From Saitoella complicata NRRL Y-17804 (lineage: Eukaryota; Ascomycota; Saitoellomycetes; Saitoellales; Saitoellaceae), in NCBI RefSeq assembly GCF_001661265.1, contig NW_017566999.1:1-64000 (forward strand): a stretch of 64,000 nucleotides of DNA. Direction: 5' to 3'. Each line of letters begins with the position of its first letter. The first letter of the stretch is position 1. A program made the translations under genes and the position numbers. A model generated the notes under the pieces. It saw nothing but the letters and a program-made list of their open reading frames with translations, did not search any database and was not told the origin of the DNA. This document shows positions 16,510 to 27,389 of this stretch, piece after piece.

Positions 16510-18078
16510 CTAAAGCTCATCATCCAACAACCAATCCTCCGGCAACTGACTCTCCTCCGGGTTCCCAACACTCTTCACACTCTGTCCCGAACTCGCCCAG
16601 CATTGACTCCCCATCGGGGGCGGCATAAATGAGTTTAGCATGCTTGAGGGTAGGTGAAGGGTACCGAGGGTGTTTTGCTCGGGGTCGACGAGAGGGAGAC
16701 GGGAGCGGGTGAAGGGGGGTGAGGGAGAGGGTGGGGTGCTGTGTGGTTTCGTGGGTGAGTGAGGAGACTGAGTTCGCTCTGGTGTTCGCTGTGATTTGTT
16801 CGGTGACGCCGGCTGGCTCAGACCGAGGTCTGCTTCTTCTTGTGTGTCCCATGGCATCTGCGTCTCTTCCACGAAACCTCGCTTTGGCGTTGGGAGCGCC
16901 GGTGGTGGCATCTCGCTTGCCGCATCTGTGTCGACGATGGGTGGCGTGGATGGTGGTCCGAGATCCTCGTCGTCAACGTCCGGAGCCTGTGTATCCTCGA
17001 CGTACACCAGTTCCCTCAAGTGTGTTTCTCGTTCAGCTTCTCCGGCATTCTGCTCTTCTGGTGCTGACTCCACGTCCACAGTCTCATCCATCGTATCCGC
17101 AGGCATCTGCGGAACCGTATACCCAGCCTGTATCGGTGAGGATCGCAGTGTAAGGTCCATACCCTGCCATCCGGGTGGCATACATGTCTCCAAAAGCGTC
17201 TCAGGTAGTCGGAAATTCTCGCTAGTAGTGGGACTGTCGACAGGAGATTGTGGTACTGATTGTGCTGCGGGAGCGGGGACGGGTGCGAGATCGAGACTCT
17301 GGTCGTCATCGTCATCGTCGACCTCCATATCGGAAACCTCGTCCGCAGGGTCCTCGACATCTGAAGATGGTACTTCCTCAACCGAATCGTGCTTCTGGTC
17401 TTGTTCTTCCGACCGAACAGCCTTGCCTGTCTCGTCGTCCTCTGACCACCAGTCCAGCACGTCCCGTTCCCAAGGCATACTGCTCGGTACCTCGATGTTC
17501 TCCACTTCTCCCGCTTCAGCTTCCAAGCTGCGTACAGACGTCGGTACAACTGCTACGCATACCCTCTTTCGATACCGCAGGGTAACCAACAGCTTCTTCC
17601 TCTCCTGCTCTCTTACAGCCACAACAGGCGAACTCCCCACCAAGATCTCATCACTCCTCTCCCTCTCCGAATCCTCGACCACGCTCCGTCTCCTCAACAG
17701 TACAGTCCCCTGACACAGCCTCTGACTCGGCAACGGTGGACTACCACCGAGAACTTCCTCCTCTGGCGTCGACTCGCGGGATGCTTGGACGGTGATAATG
17801 GGTGTGCGTTTTCGTTTGAGGGTTGTGCGGGGTGGCGTTGGTAGCACTATCTCTCTTCCTCGTACTCCTTGGGCGATGGCATTTTCGTCATTACCTACGA
17901 AACCAAAAGCGGCCAGTCCACTCTGCTTCGTCGTGGTTGCCGGCGTGACTTTGGCTCCTCCAGGCGTCTTCTGCGGCGTGATCCGGTTTTGAACAAAGTC
18001 AAGGGCGACAAGAGGTTTCTGGGCTAGAGGTTTCCGTAGAGGCTTCGACTGCTGCCAGCCGGATCCTGAGCAGCTCAT
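16510..18078 (-). CDS. Disordered, probably nuclear protein of unknown function (522 aa)
   Basis: A long single open frame starting MSCSGSGWQQSKPLRKP at 18078. The frame continues upstream to 18192 but without an ATG. It is Ser/Pro/Glu-rich with many S/T-P sites (candidate CDK/MAPK targets), a basic segment KRKRTP that could serve for nuclear import, and long acidic runs such as DVEDPADEVSDMEVDDDDDD. Recurrent tryptophan-containing short motifs (PSSMPWERD, CMPPGWQG, TQMPWDTQEE, and terminal LPEDWLLDDEL) look like conserved linear peptides embedded in disorder. I recognise no folded domain or family. It may be a scaffold for DNA repair or cell-cycle proteins, but this is only suggested by composition. 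Confidence 0.7.
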   Translation of the reverse strand: MSCSGSGWQQSKPLRKPLAQKPLVALDFVQNRITPQKTPGGAKVTPATTTKQSGLAAFGFVGNDENAIAQGVRGREIVLPTPPRTTLKRKRTPIITVQASRESTPEEEVLGGSPPLPSQRLCQGTVLLRRRSVVEDSERERSDEILVGSSPVVAVREQERKKLLVTLRYRKRVCVAVVPTSVRSLEAEAGEVENIEVPSSMPWERDVLDWWSEDDETGKAVRSEEQDQKHDSVEEVPSSDVEDPADEVSDMEVDDDDDDQSLDLAPVPAPAAQSVPQSPVDSPTTSENFRLPETLLETCMPPGWQGMDLTLRSSPIQAGYTVPQMPADTMDETVDVESAPEEQNAGEAERETHLRELVYVEDTQAPDVDDEDLGPPSTPPIVDTDAASEMPPPALPTPKRGFVEETQMPWDTQEEADLGLSQPASPNKSQRTPERTQSPHSPTKPHSTPPSPSPPFTRSRLPLVDPEQNTLGTLHLPSSMLNSFMPPPMGSQCWASSGQSVKSVGNPEESQLPEDWLLDDEL

Positions 18079-18320
18079 GCTTGATTCTGACTGGTCGTTA
18101 CTGGGCCATGTAGGCCTTTTGAGAATCGTTGATCGTAGATGAGGGCTGGGAAGACGCGTTTGCGGCCAAGTTCGCGCGTGTAATGAACTCAATTAACTGA
18201 GCGAGAACGGAATTAAATGCAACCTGAATTTGATTTAAAAGCTAAGATCTCGAAATAACGTATAAAATGCTAAAAGTATGTTTCTCTCCCTCTGCGAGCC
18301 CATAAAGCCCCTCATCGAAT

Positions 18321-19616
18321 CTAGGCAGTGTCGCCAGCAGACACATCATCATTACCCTGCTGCCAATCCGCCAACGTAACACCCCTCAACTCCGCCATCC
18401 TCCTAACAACCTTCCCAGTCAAAGAATCACACGTCATACCACCTGGCGTCCTACCCATATCCATTTGGATGTTGAAAGCACTGACGGCTTTAGTCTTTCC
18501 CTGCGCCAACAACTCGTAGGGCAAAGCCTCGGGCTTGTCGTTGGTGGTTGCACCGCACTCAAGCGCCAACTGGGTGATGAAGGAGGTGTTGGCGTCTTGA
18601 GAGGTGAGGTAGGAGAAAACGAATGGAATAACGACCGAGGTGTTCTTGGCGTGGGCCTTGAGCTTGATTCCGGAGTTATCGAGGGTTTGACCGAAGAAGT
18701 AAGTACCGTTGTATACGGCCCAGAGCTCGAGGGGCTTGACCGTGACAGCGAAGAAGTTGGGATTAGTGAGGGAGACGTTGAGGTAACGCGTCAAGTTGAA
18801 TCCGGTCTCGTCGATGCCGTTAAGAACGGATAACCCAACACCTTGCTGATAGAATCTCGGCTTGCTAAATCCGAGGGTGTAAAAGATAACGATACAACCC
18901 ACAATGAAGATAGCGATCATGACGAGACCGAAGACATACGAAGTCCACGAACGCTCAAACGAGAACCAGCCCTGGACGCGCTTCGGCGCCCAACTCAAGA
19001 GATTTGGCATCCTTTCCCAGGGGATACGGTACCATTTCTTGTGAGGGATATACGGGTTCGGAGCGCCCTTTTCGACACCACGGAAAGACATGAGGGTAGG
19101 CGGGTGGTCTTCGTCGTCCTCAACGTTGCCACGCTCGGGATCATCGTTACGTGCTCCAAGGAGGTGCTCACCAAAGTTCTCGTCTTCGGCTTCGACGCGG
19201 GCACGGTCTCCACGAACCGCCCCCGCGGACTGAAGCGACTCGGTGGAGTTTCGGGCGTCGGGGTTGTCGTACTGGTACGCACGGTTGCTGAAAGGGTTCT
19301 GTCCAATCAAGGAACGGGGTCTCGTCTGATCCACGGAGCTGCGGAATGGGGATTCGAAGAGGACTTCGTGTTCGCCGGAGGATCGCGCAGATTCGGGGGC
19401 ATCGTAGCGGATGTCGTCAGAGTCGCGACGAAGGGAGTCGTCGGGTGCATGGAAGGGGCTCTCGGTCGTCGTCTGAGGCATCGAGGTCGAGGCGAAGGAA
19501 GCGTTGGAGGGAACTCGTTGAAGTCCGGATGACGTAACTACGCGAAGCGGACTGGGACTCAATCTCCTCCCCGATTTCCCAGCTGATCCTCCCTCAAGAC
19601 GTGAATACTCTGCCAT
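18321..19616 (-). CDS. LEA_2-domain single-pass membrane protein (Vac7/Tag1-like)
   Basis: A single exon of 431 aa from the ATG at 19616. The N-terminal ~215 residues are Ser/Arg-rich and disordered. One transmembrane helix (FGLVMIAIFIVGCIVIFYTLG) sits at about 228-250. The C-terminal ~180 residues look like a LEA_2 beta-sandwich, with FNLTRYLNVSLTNPNFFAVTV and several N-x-S/T sites indicating a luminal location. In yeasts, Vac7 and Tag1 are vacuolar membrane proteins with this arrangement, so a vacuolar role is a reasonable inference; which one is orthologous I cannot say. The terminal GGMTCDSLTGKVVRRMAELRG is distinctive. Confidence 0.72.
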   Translation of the reverse strand: MAEYSRLEGGSAGKSGRRLSPSPLRVVTSSGLQRVPSNASFASTSMPQTTTESPFHAPDDSLRRDSDDIRYDAPESARSSGEHEVLFESPFRSSVDQTRPRSLIGQNPFSNRAYQYDNPDARNSTESLQSAGAVRGDRARVEAEDENFGEHLLGARNDDPERGNVEDDEDHPPTLMSFRGVEKGAPNPYIPHKKWYRIPWERMPNLLSWAPKRVQGWFSFERSWTSYVFGLVMIAIFIVGCIVIFYTLGFSKPRFYQQGVGLSVLNGIDETGFNLTRYLNVSLTNPNFFAVTVKPLELWAVYNGTYFFGQTLDNSGIKLKAHAKNTSVVIPFVFSYLTSQDANTSFITQLALECGATTNDKPEALPYELLAQGKTKAVSAFNIQMDMGRTPGGMTCDSLTGKVVRRMAELRGVTLADWQQGNDDVSAGDTA

Positions 19617-20437
19617 CCTTCGCAATACAGATCAAGTCGTCCTAGCAGAGGTGTCGGCGTTGGAGAGAAGCGTAGGTTCTTATTCCACTTCTCGGGTGAC
19701 CCCCCCTCTCTTCAGGAAACTAAGTCCGATCCATAGGTGAGCTGGTTGTGTCTTACAGCGGGCTAGAATTTGACCGAATTTGGTGAAGAGCTTCGGGCAC
19801 TTGCGCGTGTTGATGCAGCCTTGACGTTTTTGAGATGTCCAACCTCCTCGTCTACACGAACCTGTGCAGACTTTTGCGCGCGGGCCTTCTCATCTTGCGG
19901 GAGGCGCGGGGGACCGTGCACCATCTGGTCTGTGCAGAAAGTGAAAATAAGGCCATTTGAATACTAGAGGAAAAGCTTGTGTTTAGCTTTGGGCATACTC
20001 TGTCAAGCTTGCTTTTCTCGTTGAACTGCAGTGGGAGGCAGGTCGATGTTTTACATCCCGTAGTTAAACCGCGGAATGTGCGGAAAGGCCGCCTACTTCT
20101 GTCTGGGTGCGTTCTAGTGAGTGTACTTCGTATTCTAGAAGTCTTACGAGGCGGGCAAAGGAAGTGGATCGTTCGGGAAGCTCGGTAGCTGTGACCTTCG
20201 CTGGTTAGGCGCGTGCCAACAAGCTCGCTTGACTGTTCAACAGTGAATTGGTTACTCAGCTCTAGGTGGCCTAAAGTTATCTTCTGTTCCCTGTCATCGC
20301 GTTTGAGCGCGACCGGCCGCCGGGTATAGGAACGGCCCCCACATCGATACCTCTCGATCCGTCTCTATGAACCTTCGTTACCATTAAACACGTATGCCTC
20401 TGAACATCATGTGCTTGGCCAAGGTAATCCATTGGTA
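19617..20437. other. Gene-free interval
   Basis: Promoter side of the LEA_2 gene and 3' side of DCC1. No open frame has family features. I saw no tRNA B box or snoRNA pair. Pyrimidine-rich patches near 19680-19710 are the only promoter-like feature. Confidence 0.4.
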
Positions 20438-21565
20438 TCATCTCCGACTCGTCACGATAGTCTTCCCACCCTCCTTTCTCTTCCTCGCATGCTGAAGCAA
20501 CAACGCATCAACCTTCGCCGACGTCGCCGCCAAATCCTGAATATACGGCTGAATTTCACCAAGTTCCCTATAACGCACATTAGCCTTTTGCTCACTCACG
20601 CACTCCCACCTTCATTACTTCAGAATAGCGGGGATTACATACCATTTCGGCTTCGCCAAAAACAACTCCATAAACCTTGCCGCCGGCTCCGTCGGTAACC
20701 TCCCCACAGGAAACCACTCAATCACGGTATTCGTCACACTGATATATTCGCCCTTCAAAAGTTCCATCTTACACTCCGCAGCAAATTCGTGTGGGACGGC
20801 GGAGCGCCAGGCGGAGATGAAGGAGATTAGGGTCCATTTCTTGTCGGTAGGAAAGTTGGCGCGGGAGGCGAGGAGGCGGGTGCCGAGGTAGGTGCAGACT
20901 AGGGCTGGGGAGAGTGCGTGGGGTTCTGTGGAGGAGGAGAAATGGGTGAGGACCGTTTCGATTGCGGTCGGGTTCTCCTCGTCTTCGCCGATGGAGGCGA
21001 GGAGGGTGGACAGAGAGACAGAATCTAATACCATTCCCTCCGCAACGATAGTAGTGATAATCAACTCGAGCAATCGATCGATATAGCTCGGTGCGAGACG
21101 TCGTAGTGCACCATCGATGGTTACACAGAGTGCTTCTTGACATGCTTTCTCGAATTCTGCGTCTGAGGCCGGGGTTCGGCGTTGCACTTCTTCTTTGGTT
21201 AGAGATATGTCTGTTGGTGAGAGATCTGATTCGCCATCGTATTCTGAGACGAGGGAAAGGTCGACTCTTGCTTGGCTTGGGACAGCTTCGAGGTATGATC
21301 CGATTGACGCGACGTTCGTGAGTCCCTGGTTGTCAGGGCGGAAGATGAGAAGCGAATTTGATTGTGAGACGGACTTGAGGACGAAACTTTGTGAAGGCGT
21401 TGTAAGAACTGTCGATAGTCCATCCTTCGAGGACTTGATAGTAAGTTTCGGAGGGGAGGGGGAGTCGAGGAGTTGCAGCAGTGCCGGCGGGAGTTCGAGA
21501 AGACGAAGAGACTGAGCCGTCGATGGGCCAGCTGCAAACAGAGGAGTCTGACTGAGCTGCGACAT
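20438..21565 (-). CDS. DCC1: Sister chromatid cohesion protein Dcc1
   Basis: Exons 21565-20643 and 20567-20438 (75-nt intron, donor GTATGT, acceptor TTATAG) give 350 aa. The splice creates FLAKPKWELGEIQPYIQDL, matching the Dcc1 C-terminal winged-helix region; without it the protein would end prematurely. The N-terminus has the family pattern LLELPPALLQLL, SFVLKSVSQSNSLLIF and VASIGSYLE. Dcc1 joins Ctf8 on the Ctf18-RFC clamp loader, which loads PCNA on the leading strand and supports cohesion. The basic tail RKRKEGGKTIVTSRR ends the protein. It is divergent from the RhoGEF gene (164 bp between starts). Confidence 0.88.
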
Positions 21566-21729
21566 ATTACCTTAACATCCTCTTCGAGACGCGTTTCTTT
21601 TTCTCGGGGTCGACGCGTTCGGATTAATTAAGGTTCGCAGCCGTCGCAGCGTCGGAGAGCCCTGAGCGCAAACACAACACATTCCACAGGTAAACACCAC
21701 CCCGCACAAAATTTCCTCTCATTCATGAG

Positions 21730-24700
21730 ATGGCGGCTCCTCAATCACAGACGAGGGGCCGCAGTATAAGACGCGATGATCGCATCCCGTTCAGTTTGGT
21801 GCCGGATCGGGGGTACGACAGTCTTTTGAAACATAATTCGTTCTTTCGGGAGGAGCATGTTCATTACGCGACTACGGATGCTGTGTTGGGGGATGGTGTG
21901 GTGAGTATTGCGGTGGATAAGAAGACTGGGAATGTGTATATGTTCGTCTATACGGCCGCGGGATCATTAGCGATACCGGCATGGAATGTACACGACAATA
22001 AGCGGCTGATGCATAATGTTGCGGAGGAGATGCCGGCGGCTGAGGCGAAGGTGGAACATCGCAAGGAGATCGTGGTGGGGACGTTGATGTATTTCGACAA
22101 TATTGGGAGGGAGTTACGGCCGTCTTTGGTGTCTTCGGCGGAAAGTCTTGGCGTGGTGGAAGGAGCTTTGTGGGGGTTGGAGCATGCTGTTGCGTTCGCG
22201 TCTGGGTGTGAGCGGGTGGAGAATGGGAAGTATGTTGGTCAGGCACTATCTGCGGTTGCGGAGCCACGAGGGTGTCGCAGTATCATGTTTGACGTGGTCG
22301 TGCCGGATGGATCGTCGACAGCACCAGCTGTGCAGAGCTTCTTGATGGCATTCGGGGATGAGATCGCAGACAGTTTATCCTCGCCAGAACGACCACAAGC
22401 ACGACAGCGAGCTGTATCACCTCTGCCTCGTCCAAAATCGGACGAAGACAGACAATCCGCGGTGTACGATGTCCTCCATGAGCTTCTAGCAACCGAAACC
22501 TCCTACGTCGAGCGTCTTCGTCATCTCTTCCTCGATTACGCCAATCCACTCATGGCAAAGGCAAAGCTCAGTCAACTCGATACCCTTACACCTTACGCTA
22601 TCTCCAAACTCTTCTTGCCAGTCAAAGTGCAGGCCATGATGGACCTGAACTCAGCATTCCTGACCTCACTCCAGAAAGCTGGATTTGACGCCGCGGCAGT
22701 CGCGGATGCATGTTTTCAACACTTCCCGCTGTTCAAGGATGCATATGAAACCTATCTCGATGCAAGCGATCAATTCGAGGTGTTGCTGAAGGAATACCAA
22801 CAGCAGTCTCGCTCTCTGGAAGAGTTTGTCACCGCTGTAAAGTATAAAACAGCGCACAAAGTCGGGTTGCGAGAGTTGTTGTTTGAGCCTGTACAAAGAC
22901 TACCCCGGTACACTCTCCTGATCAACAGGATCATCGAGAACCTTCCGGCGGAGCAAGCCAAGGTTAAGGAGCGATTCTCCAGTGCCTTGAGCCATGTCGA
23001 GAATATCGCACGCATGCAGAGGAAGGACGAGGAAATGAGCAGCCGGTCTTTCTACCGGATACGTACGCTTGTGGAGGGATACCCCGCTGATCTAGGTGCG
23101 AGCCATCGGAAGTTGATCACCGCGATTGACGCCGTGGACGTCCCACCACCATTCGTGGAGGACGTGCATCCCGGGACACCATGCACCATTCTCCTCCTTT
23201 CAGACTGCCTCGTCCTCGTCGAACGACGAAGTCGTGACATATCAGGCGCACAATCTGTGCTGAAAGACAATGGCCGTCCTATCGTTACCAAGTCACCAAC
23301 GAGAGGCAGTGTGTTGTTGCCTAGCCAGAGCATCCTCGATATCCAAAAACAGACCGGCCAGCAATGGCAAATGAAATACGTTGGGCGCGTACGTCTGGAT
23401 GATGTCACATTAGCCGAAGCGGACGACGGCCGGGGTCTATGGTTTAAGCTGCCGGCTGGGCTGGGAGCAGGGTACCAGGCCTGGTTCGACGCGAGGCCAG
23501 AGATGAAGATGGTATTGGAGTGGCAGGAGGGCGGGATGTTTGCCGCAAGTCAATTTGCCAAAGCATTCTTCGAGCAGAAGTTATCGCTCAAGATGACTAT
23601 GTCTATCTCGAGACGAGAGTTTCAGTTCAAGGGCACGAGATACGTCGCCGTGATTTATGAGGAAAGCAGATACAACTCCGAGTCATCACGGACAAAGATG
23701 GCAATCAAGTTCGGTAGCTCGCAGAGTCGGACGATGAGGGTGCAGAATGTGGTCGATGTTAGGCCTGTTGCGGATGAGTCGTTCATTGCTGTGCCGAACT
23801 GGGAGGAGGAGGAGAATGCTTCTGCGCTGAAGGGAAGACGGGGGAACGTGTTCGTTGAACGGCTGCGTTATCTTGTCTGGATTGCTGCTCATCGGAACGC
23901 GTTCCCGTATGCGGAGGAAAACATCATTCCCTTCGTTGCTGCTAATCGGGTGTTTGTTGAGTCACTACTTCAAGGTCCGCCACCGCCAGGAAGCCCAAAG
24001 AAGCCCAGGCCGCTGTCGTTAAATGTGTCTATGGGTCCGCCTTCGATGAGGACAGCTACGTCGAGTCAATCCCTACCCCTTGATGCCAACGCCCGGCAAG
24101 ACTGGAATACACAGCACAAGAACGCAAGCACATTCAGTTTGGGTAGCTTGACCGGCGGGAGTATACGTTCGCGGAGTATCTCGCCCACCAAATTCTTCCA
24201 GATGCCCCGGATACCGAGTCCAACACGAAGCAACACCTCAGTCTCGCCAGCCCGGTCAGATACTTCCAGGCGTAGCATGAGTCCCACAAAGTTCATGGAT
24301 ATCTTCAAGTCTGCGGATGCGAAGCCTGAGAGGTTTGAGAAGACCTTCGCTGCGTTCCGAGATGGTTTCGCCGAGTTTGAGGGTCTGGATTGGAAGGAGT
24401 TGTTGCAACCGCCATCGGGGGCTGAGGGAAGTGCTGCGAAGGATATTGCCGCATTGCTGGATGGTGGGAAGGCGGGGTATGAAGCCATCACTGGTTCTCC
24501 GGCGAAGGTCGCATTTCATGCATTGAGGGTGTATGTGAGGATGTACGTCCTACCGAAATTGAACAAGCGGTTCGTGTCGAAGGATGTACAGAAGGAGCTT
24601 CAGAGTGCGACGTCGATGCATTATCGGGATATCGTTCTGGGTATGTCTGAGGAGCGTCAGAGAATCTTGCAAGCATTCTTGGATGTGGTGAAGAGTATTG

Positions 24701-25791
24701 TGGATAAACTCAAGACGAGGAAGGGCAAGGAGAAGGTCAACATTGAGTTATCTGGGGAAGCTGGTCTTCCACCGGCTGTGGTATGGTCTTTATTGGGGAT
24801 TGAGCTGCCTACATCGAGGAGTTCAAGTCCCCATAGCCCGGTGCACGAGAACCCGCCTCCTTCTCCTGGACTTCTGCGACCTCCGTCTCAGCCATTGAAG
24901 TTGAGTGCGAGGCCGGCATCCCTTGCGCCTCCGACGGCGAGCTCGTATGCAGCATCTACACGTTCATCGATTGTCTCCGAATCTCAACAAAGCAACTTTG
25001 AGGTCTTCGATGCGAAGTCGGTTGCTAGTTACGAACCGTCAATCGTCAGCGAACATCACTTCGAAGTCCACAGTGTTGGCAGCCCAAAGAAGGTGTACCT
25101 CGACGTCGGCAAAGGGTTGCCTAATACCCCTCCTCAAGCAAGCACGACAAGTCTGCAGATCCCATTCGACAGTGTGAGTATCGCCGAATCAGACAACGCT
25201 GCAGATCTCGATCCGCCCAAACCTTTCTTCTCCCAGCCTAACGAAAGCATTTCGAGCATGAGTTTAAGAAGCATTGCTAAGGCTGCGTCTCTGAGACGGG
25301 CACCTACGCATGCGTCGCAGAAGGCTGAAGTTGGCCTTGATGTCAAGGAACTCGAGGAGGAGTACGCGATGATGCGGAAGGTGTCTGCGCAGAAGGCAGC
25401 GGAGGCTTCTGAACGAGAATCCACTCCTGTCGACCTTACCAAGGAGAATGATTCTTTCGCGCAGTTGGAGCCCTCTGCTGGTTATGCAGCTGGAGTTGAA
25501 GACGATGGCCCTGTCGCCATTGATGGCGATACTAGCCTTGATGCTGATCCTGAGAGCTTCATCCACACAGCCCAGAGAGCAGTCTCGGTATCAAGACCAA
25601 GACTAAGGGGCCAACTAGGAATACCAAACACCCAAATCACGCCTATCTCAACAGGATGGCAGAAGGACAACGGTTTCGTCTGGGAGCAACCAACTTCGCC
25701 TACCGTGGAGGAGTCAGAGGAGTCAGTTTTGGACGACCTGATGGGCGAGTTCAACCCGGCTCTTGCCTTTATCTTGCAGAATGATGGATGA
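21730..25791 (+). CDS. Rho guanine nucleotide exchange factor (DH-PH family)
   Basis: A single exon of 1353 aa. The DH domain spans about residues 241-435: YDVLHELLATETSYVERL starts helix 1 (CR1) and FEPVQRLPRYTLLINRII carries the CR3 signature. A PH-like region follows (about 460-620). The N-terminal ~210 residues form an additional globular part without an obvious family. After about 770 the protein is Ser/Pro-rich, with repeated SPTKFFQM/SPTKFMDI-type peptides, and contains a second folded stretch (about 860-1010). It should activate a Rho-type GTPase at the cortex. The GTPase partner cannot be read from sequence. Confidence 0.88.
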   Translation: MAAPQSQTRGRSIRRDDRIPFSLVPDRGYDSLLKHNSFFREEHVHYATTDAVLGDGVVSIAVDKKTGNVYMFVYTAAGSLAIPAWNVHDNKRLMHNVAEEMPAAEAKVEHRKEIVVGTLMYFDNIGRELRPSLVSSAESLGVVEGALWGLEHAVAFASGCERVENGKYVGQALSAVAEPRGCRSIMFDVVVPDGSSTAPAVQSFLMAFGDEIADSLSSPERPQARQRAVSPLPRPKSDEDRQSAVYDVLHELLATETSYVERLRHLFLDYANPLMAKAKLSQLDTLTPYAISKLFLPVKVQAMMDLNSAFLTSLQKAGFDAAAVADACFQHFPLFKDAYETYLDASDQFEVLLKEYQQQSRSLEEFVTAVKYKTAHKVGLRELLFEPVQRLPRYTLLINRIIENLPAEQAKVKERFSSALSHVENIARMQRKDEEMSSRSFYRIRTLVEGYPADLGASHRKLITAIDAVDVPPPFVEDVHPGTPCTILLLSDCLVLVERRSRDISGAQSVLKDNGRPIVTKSPTRGSVLLPSQSILDIQKQTGQQWQMKYVGRVRLDDVTLAEADDGRGLWFKLPAGLGAGYQAWFDARPEMKMVLEWQEGGMFAASQFAKAFFEQKLSLKMTMSISRREFQFKGTRYVAVIYEESRYNSESSRTKMAIKFGSSQSRTMRVQNVVDVRPVADESFIAVPNWEEEENASALKGRRGNVFVERLRYLVWIAAHRNAFPYAEENIIPFVAANRVFVESLLQGPPPPGSPKKPRPLSLNVSMGPPSMRTATSSQSLPLDANARQDWNTQHKNASTFSLGSLTGGSIRSRSISPTKFFQMPRIPSPTRSNTSVSPARSDTSRRSMSPTKFMDIFKSADAKPERFEKTFAAFRDGFAEFEGLDWKELLQPPSGAEGSAAKDIAALLDGGKAGYEAITGSPAKVAFHALRVYVRMYVLPKLNKRFVSKDVQKELQSATSMHYRDIVLGMSEERQRILQAFLDVVKSIVDKLKTRKGKEKVNIELSGEAGLPPAVVWSLLGIELPTSRSSSPHSPVHENPPPSPGLLRPPSQPLKLSARPASLAPPTASSYAASTRSSIVSESQQSNFEVFDAKSVASYEPSIVSEHHFEVHSVGSPKKVYLDVGKGLPNTPPQASTTSLQIPFDSVSIAESDNAADLDPPKPFFSQPNESISSMSLRSIAKAASLRRAPTHASQKAEVGLDVKELEEEYAMMRKVSAQKAAEASERESTPVDLTKENDSFAQLEPSAGYAAGVEDDGPVAIDGDTSLDADPESFIHTAQRAVSVSRPRLRGQLGIPNTQITPISTGWQKDNGFVWEQPTSPTVEESEESVLDDLMGEFNPALAFILQNDG

Positions 25792-26150
25792 TGATTTCGA
25801 TGGACTTTTATGGACACTTAGATATGATATAATGGAGGACATGCTGTAGGTGTATGGCGTTACGCACTGCCGTTTTGGATACCCTGAGAGAATTCACCCG
25901 ATCTTAACACAGCTCTTCCGTACCCGTGAATCCCCCATCATTTACCAAACGGACCCAGAAGATACCCTTCTCACTTGTTGCATGATTGATTGCCCATCAA
26001 TGTACTTCCCTCAATGGGGCTGTCCTCGGCATTCGCTTCACCTGCTTCAGTGCGCCCTGCTGCGGGGTTCGCAGCACGAAATTCGGTTGGGAAAACAACG
26101 CCGATAGCAACCTCCTATTTTCAAAACTCAATTCAAATCATCAGTTCATC
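25792..26150. other. Intergenic spacer upstream of SVF1
   Basis: 3' UTR of the RhoGEF gene, then the SVF1 promoter. AATTCAAATCATCAGTTCATC lies immediately before the start codon. No gene or RNA is seen. Confidence 0.4.
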
Positions 26151-27389
26151 ATGAGGCAGTGGTTACAAGGAAGGTGAGTCACCATCAGAGTTTGCCAATG
26201 CTTCATTGAATGCATGTTGATAAAGTTGCTCACAGCGTTGCGTACGTCACTGGAACGGCAGAGCCTGAGTACGGCGCCGAGGCATTGCACTCGGTCGCTG
26301 ACCAGGTTACTGAGGGTCCTCAGTTCTCAGAATTGACTCTTGAGGATCTCACGTGGCAGTTGCCCGGTGGCAGCAATGTCGAGACGCAGACCTTCTACAT
26401 CATGGCTGACTCTGGCCACCTCTGCTTCGCGCAGATCATTCACTCAAATATTGGGTTAGTAGCTCAATTGCTCTTTCACCGGTAGTATATGCTGATAATT
26501 TTGCAGTTTCGGACAGGAGCAGACTCAATTCACATGCCGTGTCTACCACAAGGAGGAGAACATGAACGTCTGGTCCTCAACGAACCTCCAGAACTTCGCC
26601 GTGAGCGAGGATGGCCACTCCATGTCCGCAAACCAGGCGAGCGTTGTCTTGTCCGAGGACGGTAACAAGTACACTCTGCGGATATCCGTTAGCCCCACTA
26701 CGATTGTCGACGTCGAGTTCACCCGCACAGCACCCGGACTGAAGGCCGGTAAGAACGGTACCACCACTTACGGTACTGACGCCAACAAGCCCTGGGGATC
26801 TATGCGTCACATCTTCTGGCCCCGTGCAACAGTCACCGGTACCATCATCGCCGACGGCAAAGCCCTCGACATCAAGGGCCGTGGTCTCTTCGTCCATGCC
26901 CTCCAGGGCATGAAGCCCCACCACGCCGCAGCACGATGGAACTTTGCCAACTTCCAGGGTGAGAACTACTCTGCTGTCATGATGGAGTTCACCACGCCCC
27001 CTAGTTACGGTTCGGTTACGGTTAATGTTGGTGGTGTTGCGAAGGATGGGGAGTTGGTGTTGGGTACGGTGAAGAACACTGCTACGCACGTGGAGAAGAA
27101 GCTTGATGAGGAGACCGGATGGGAAGAGCCTACGAGGATTGAGTTTAACTGGTTGGAGGACGGTAAGAGCAAGGCTTCTATTGATGCTAAGCTCGAGACC
27201 CGTATTGAGCGTGTCGATGTCTTGGCTGAGATCCCTGCGCTTCTCAAGAAGCTCGTCCAGGGTGTCGCCGGTACCAAGCCCTTCATCTACCAGTGCGTCA
27301 ACCCTGTCACCCTCAAGCTGACCGACGGCGACAAGGAGATCGAGGACAACGGTATCCTCTTCACCGAGGCCACCTTCATCTCCTCCTAA
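26151..27389 (+). CDS. SVF1: Survival factor Svf1 (lipocalin-like ceramide carrier)
   Basis: Three exons (26151-26173, 26236-26454, 26507-27389) give 374 aa, close to the yeast protein. The short first exon encodes MRQWLQG, an amphipathic N-terminus that in yeast anchors Svf1 to membranes. Joined sequence then reads VTGTAEPEYGAEALHSVADQ and ends exon 2 in IIHSNIG, continuing FGQEQTQFTCRVYH. Further Svf1 blocks are GSMRHIFWPRATVTG, GRGLFVHALQGMKPHHAAARWNF and FTEATFISS at the C-terminus. Yeast Svf1 protects against oxidative stress and has been linked to ER-Golgi ceramide transfer. The donors are GTGAGT and GTTAGT. Convergent with the proteasome gene. Confidence 0.93.

Noticed and set aside
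16796-17713. 305-codon plus-strand Ser-rich frame
   Set aside because: Antisense shadow of the disordered protein gene. No start context or family features.
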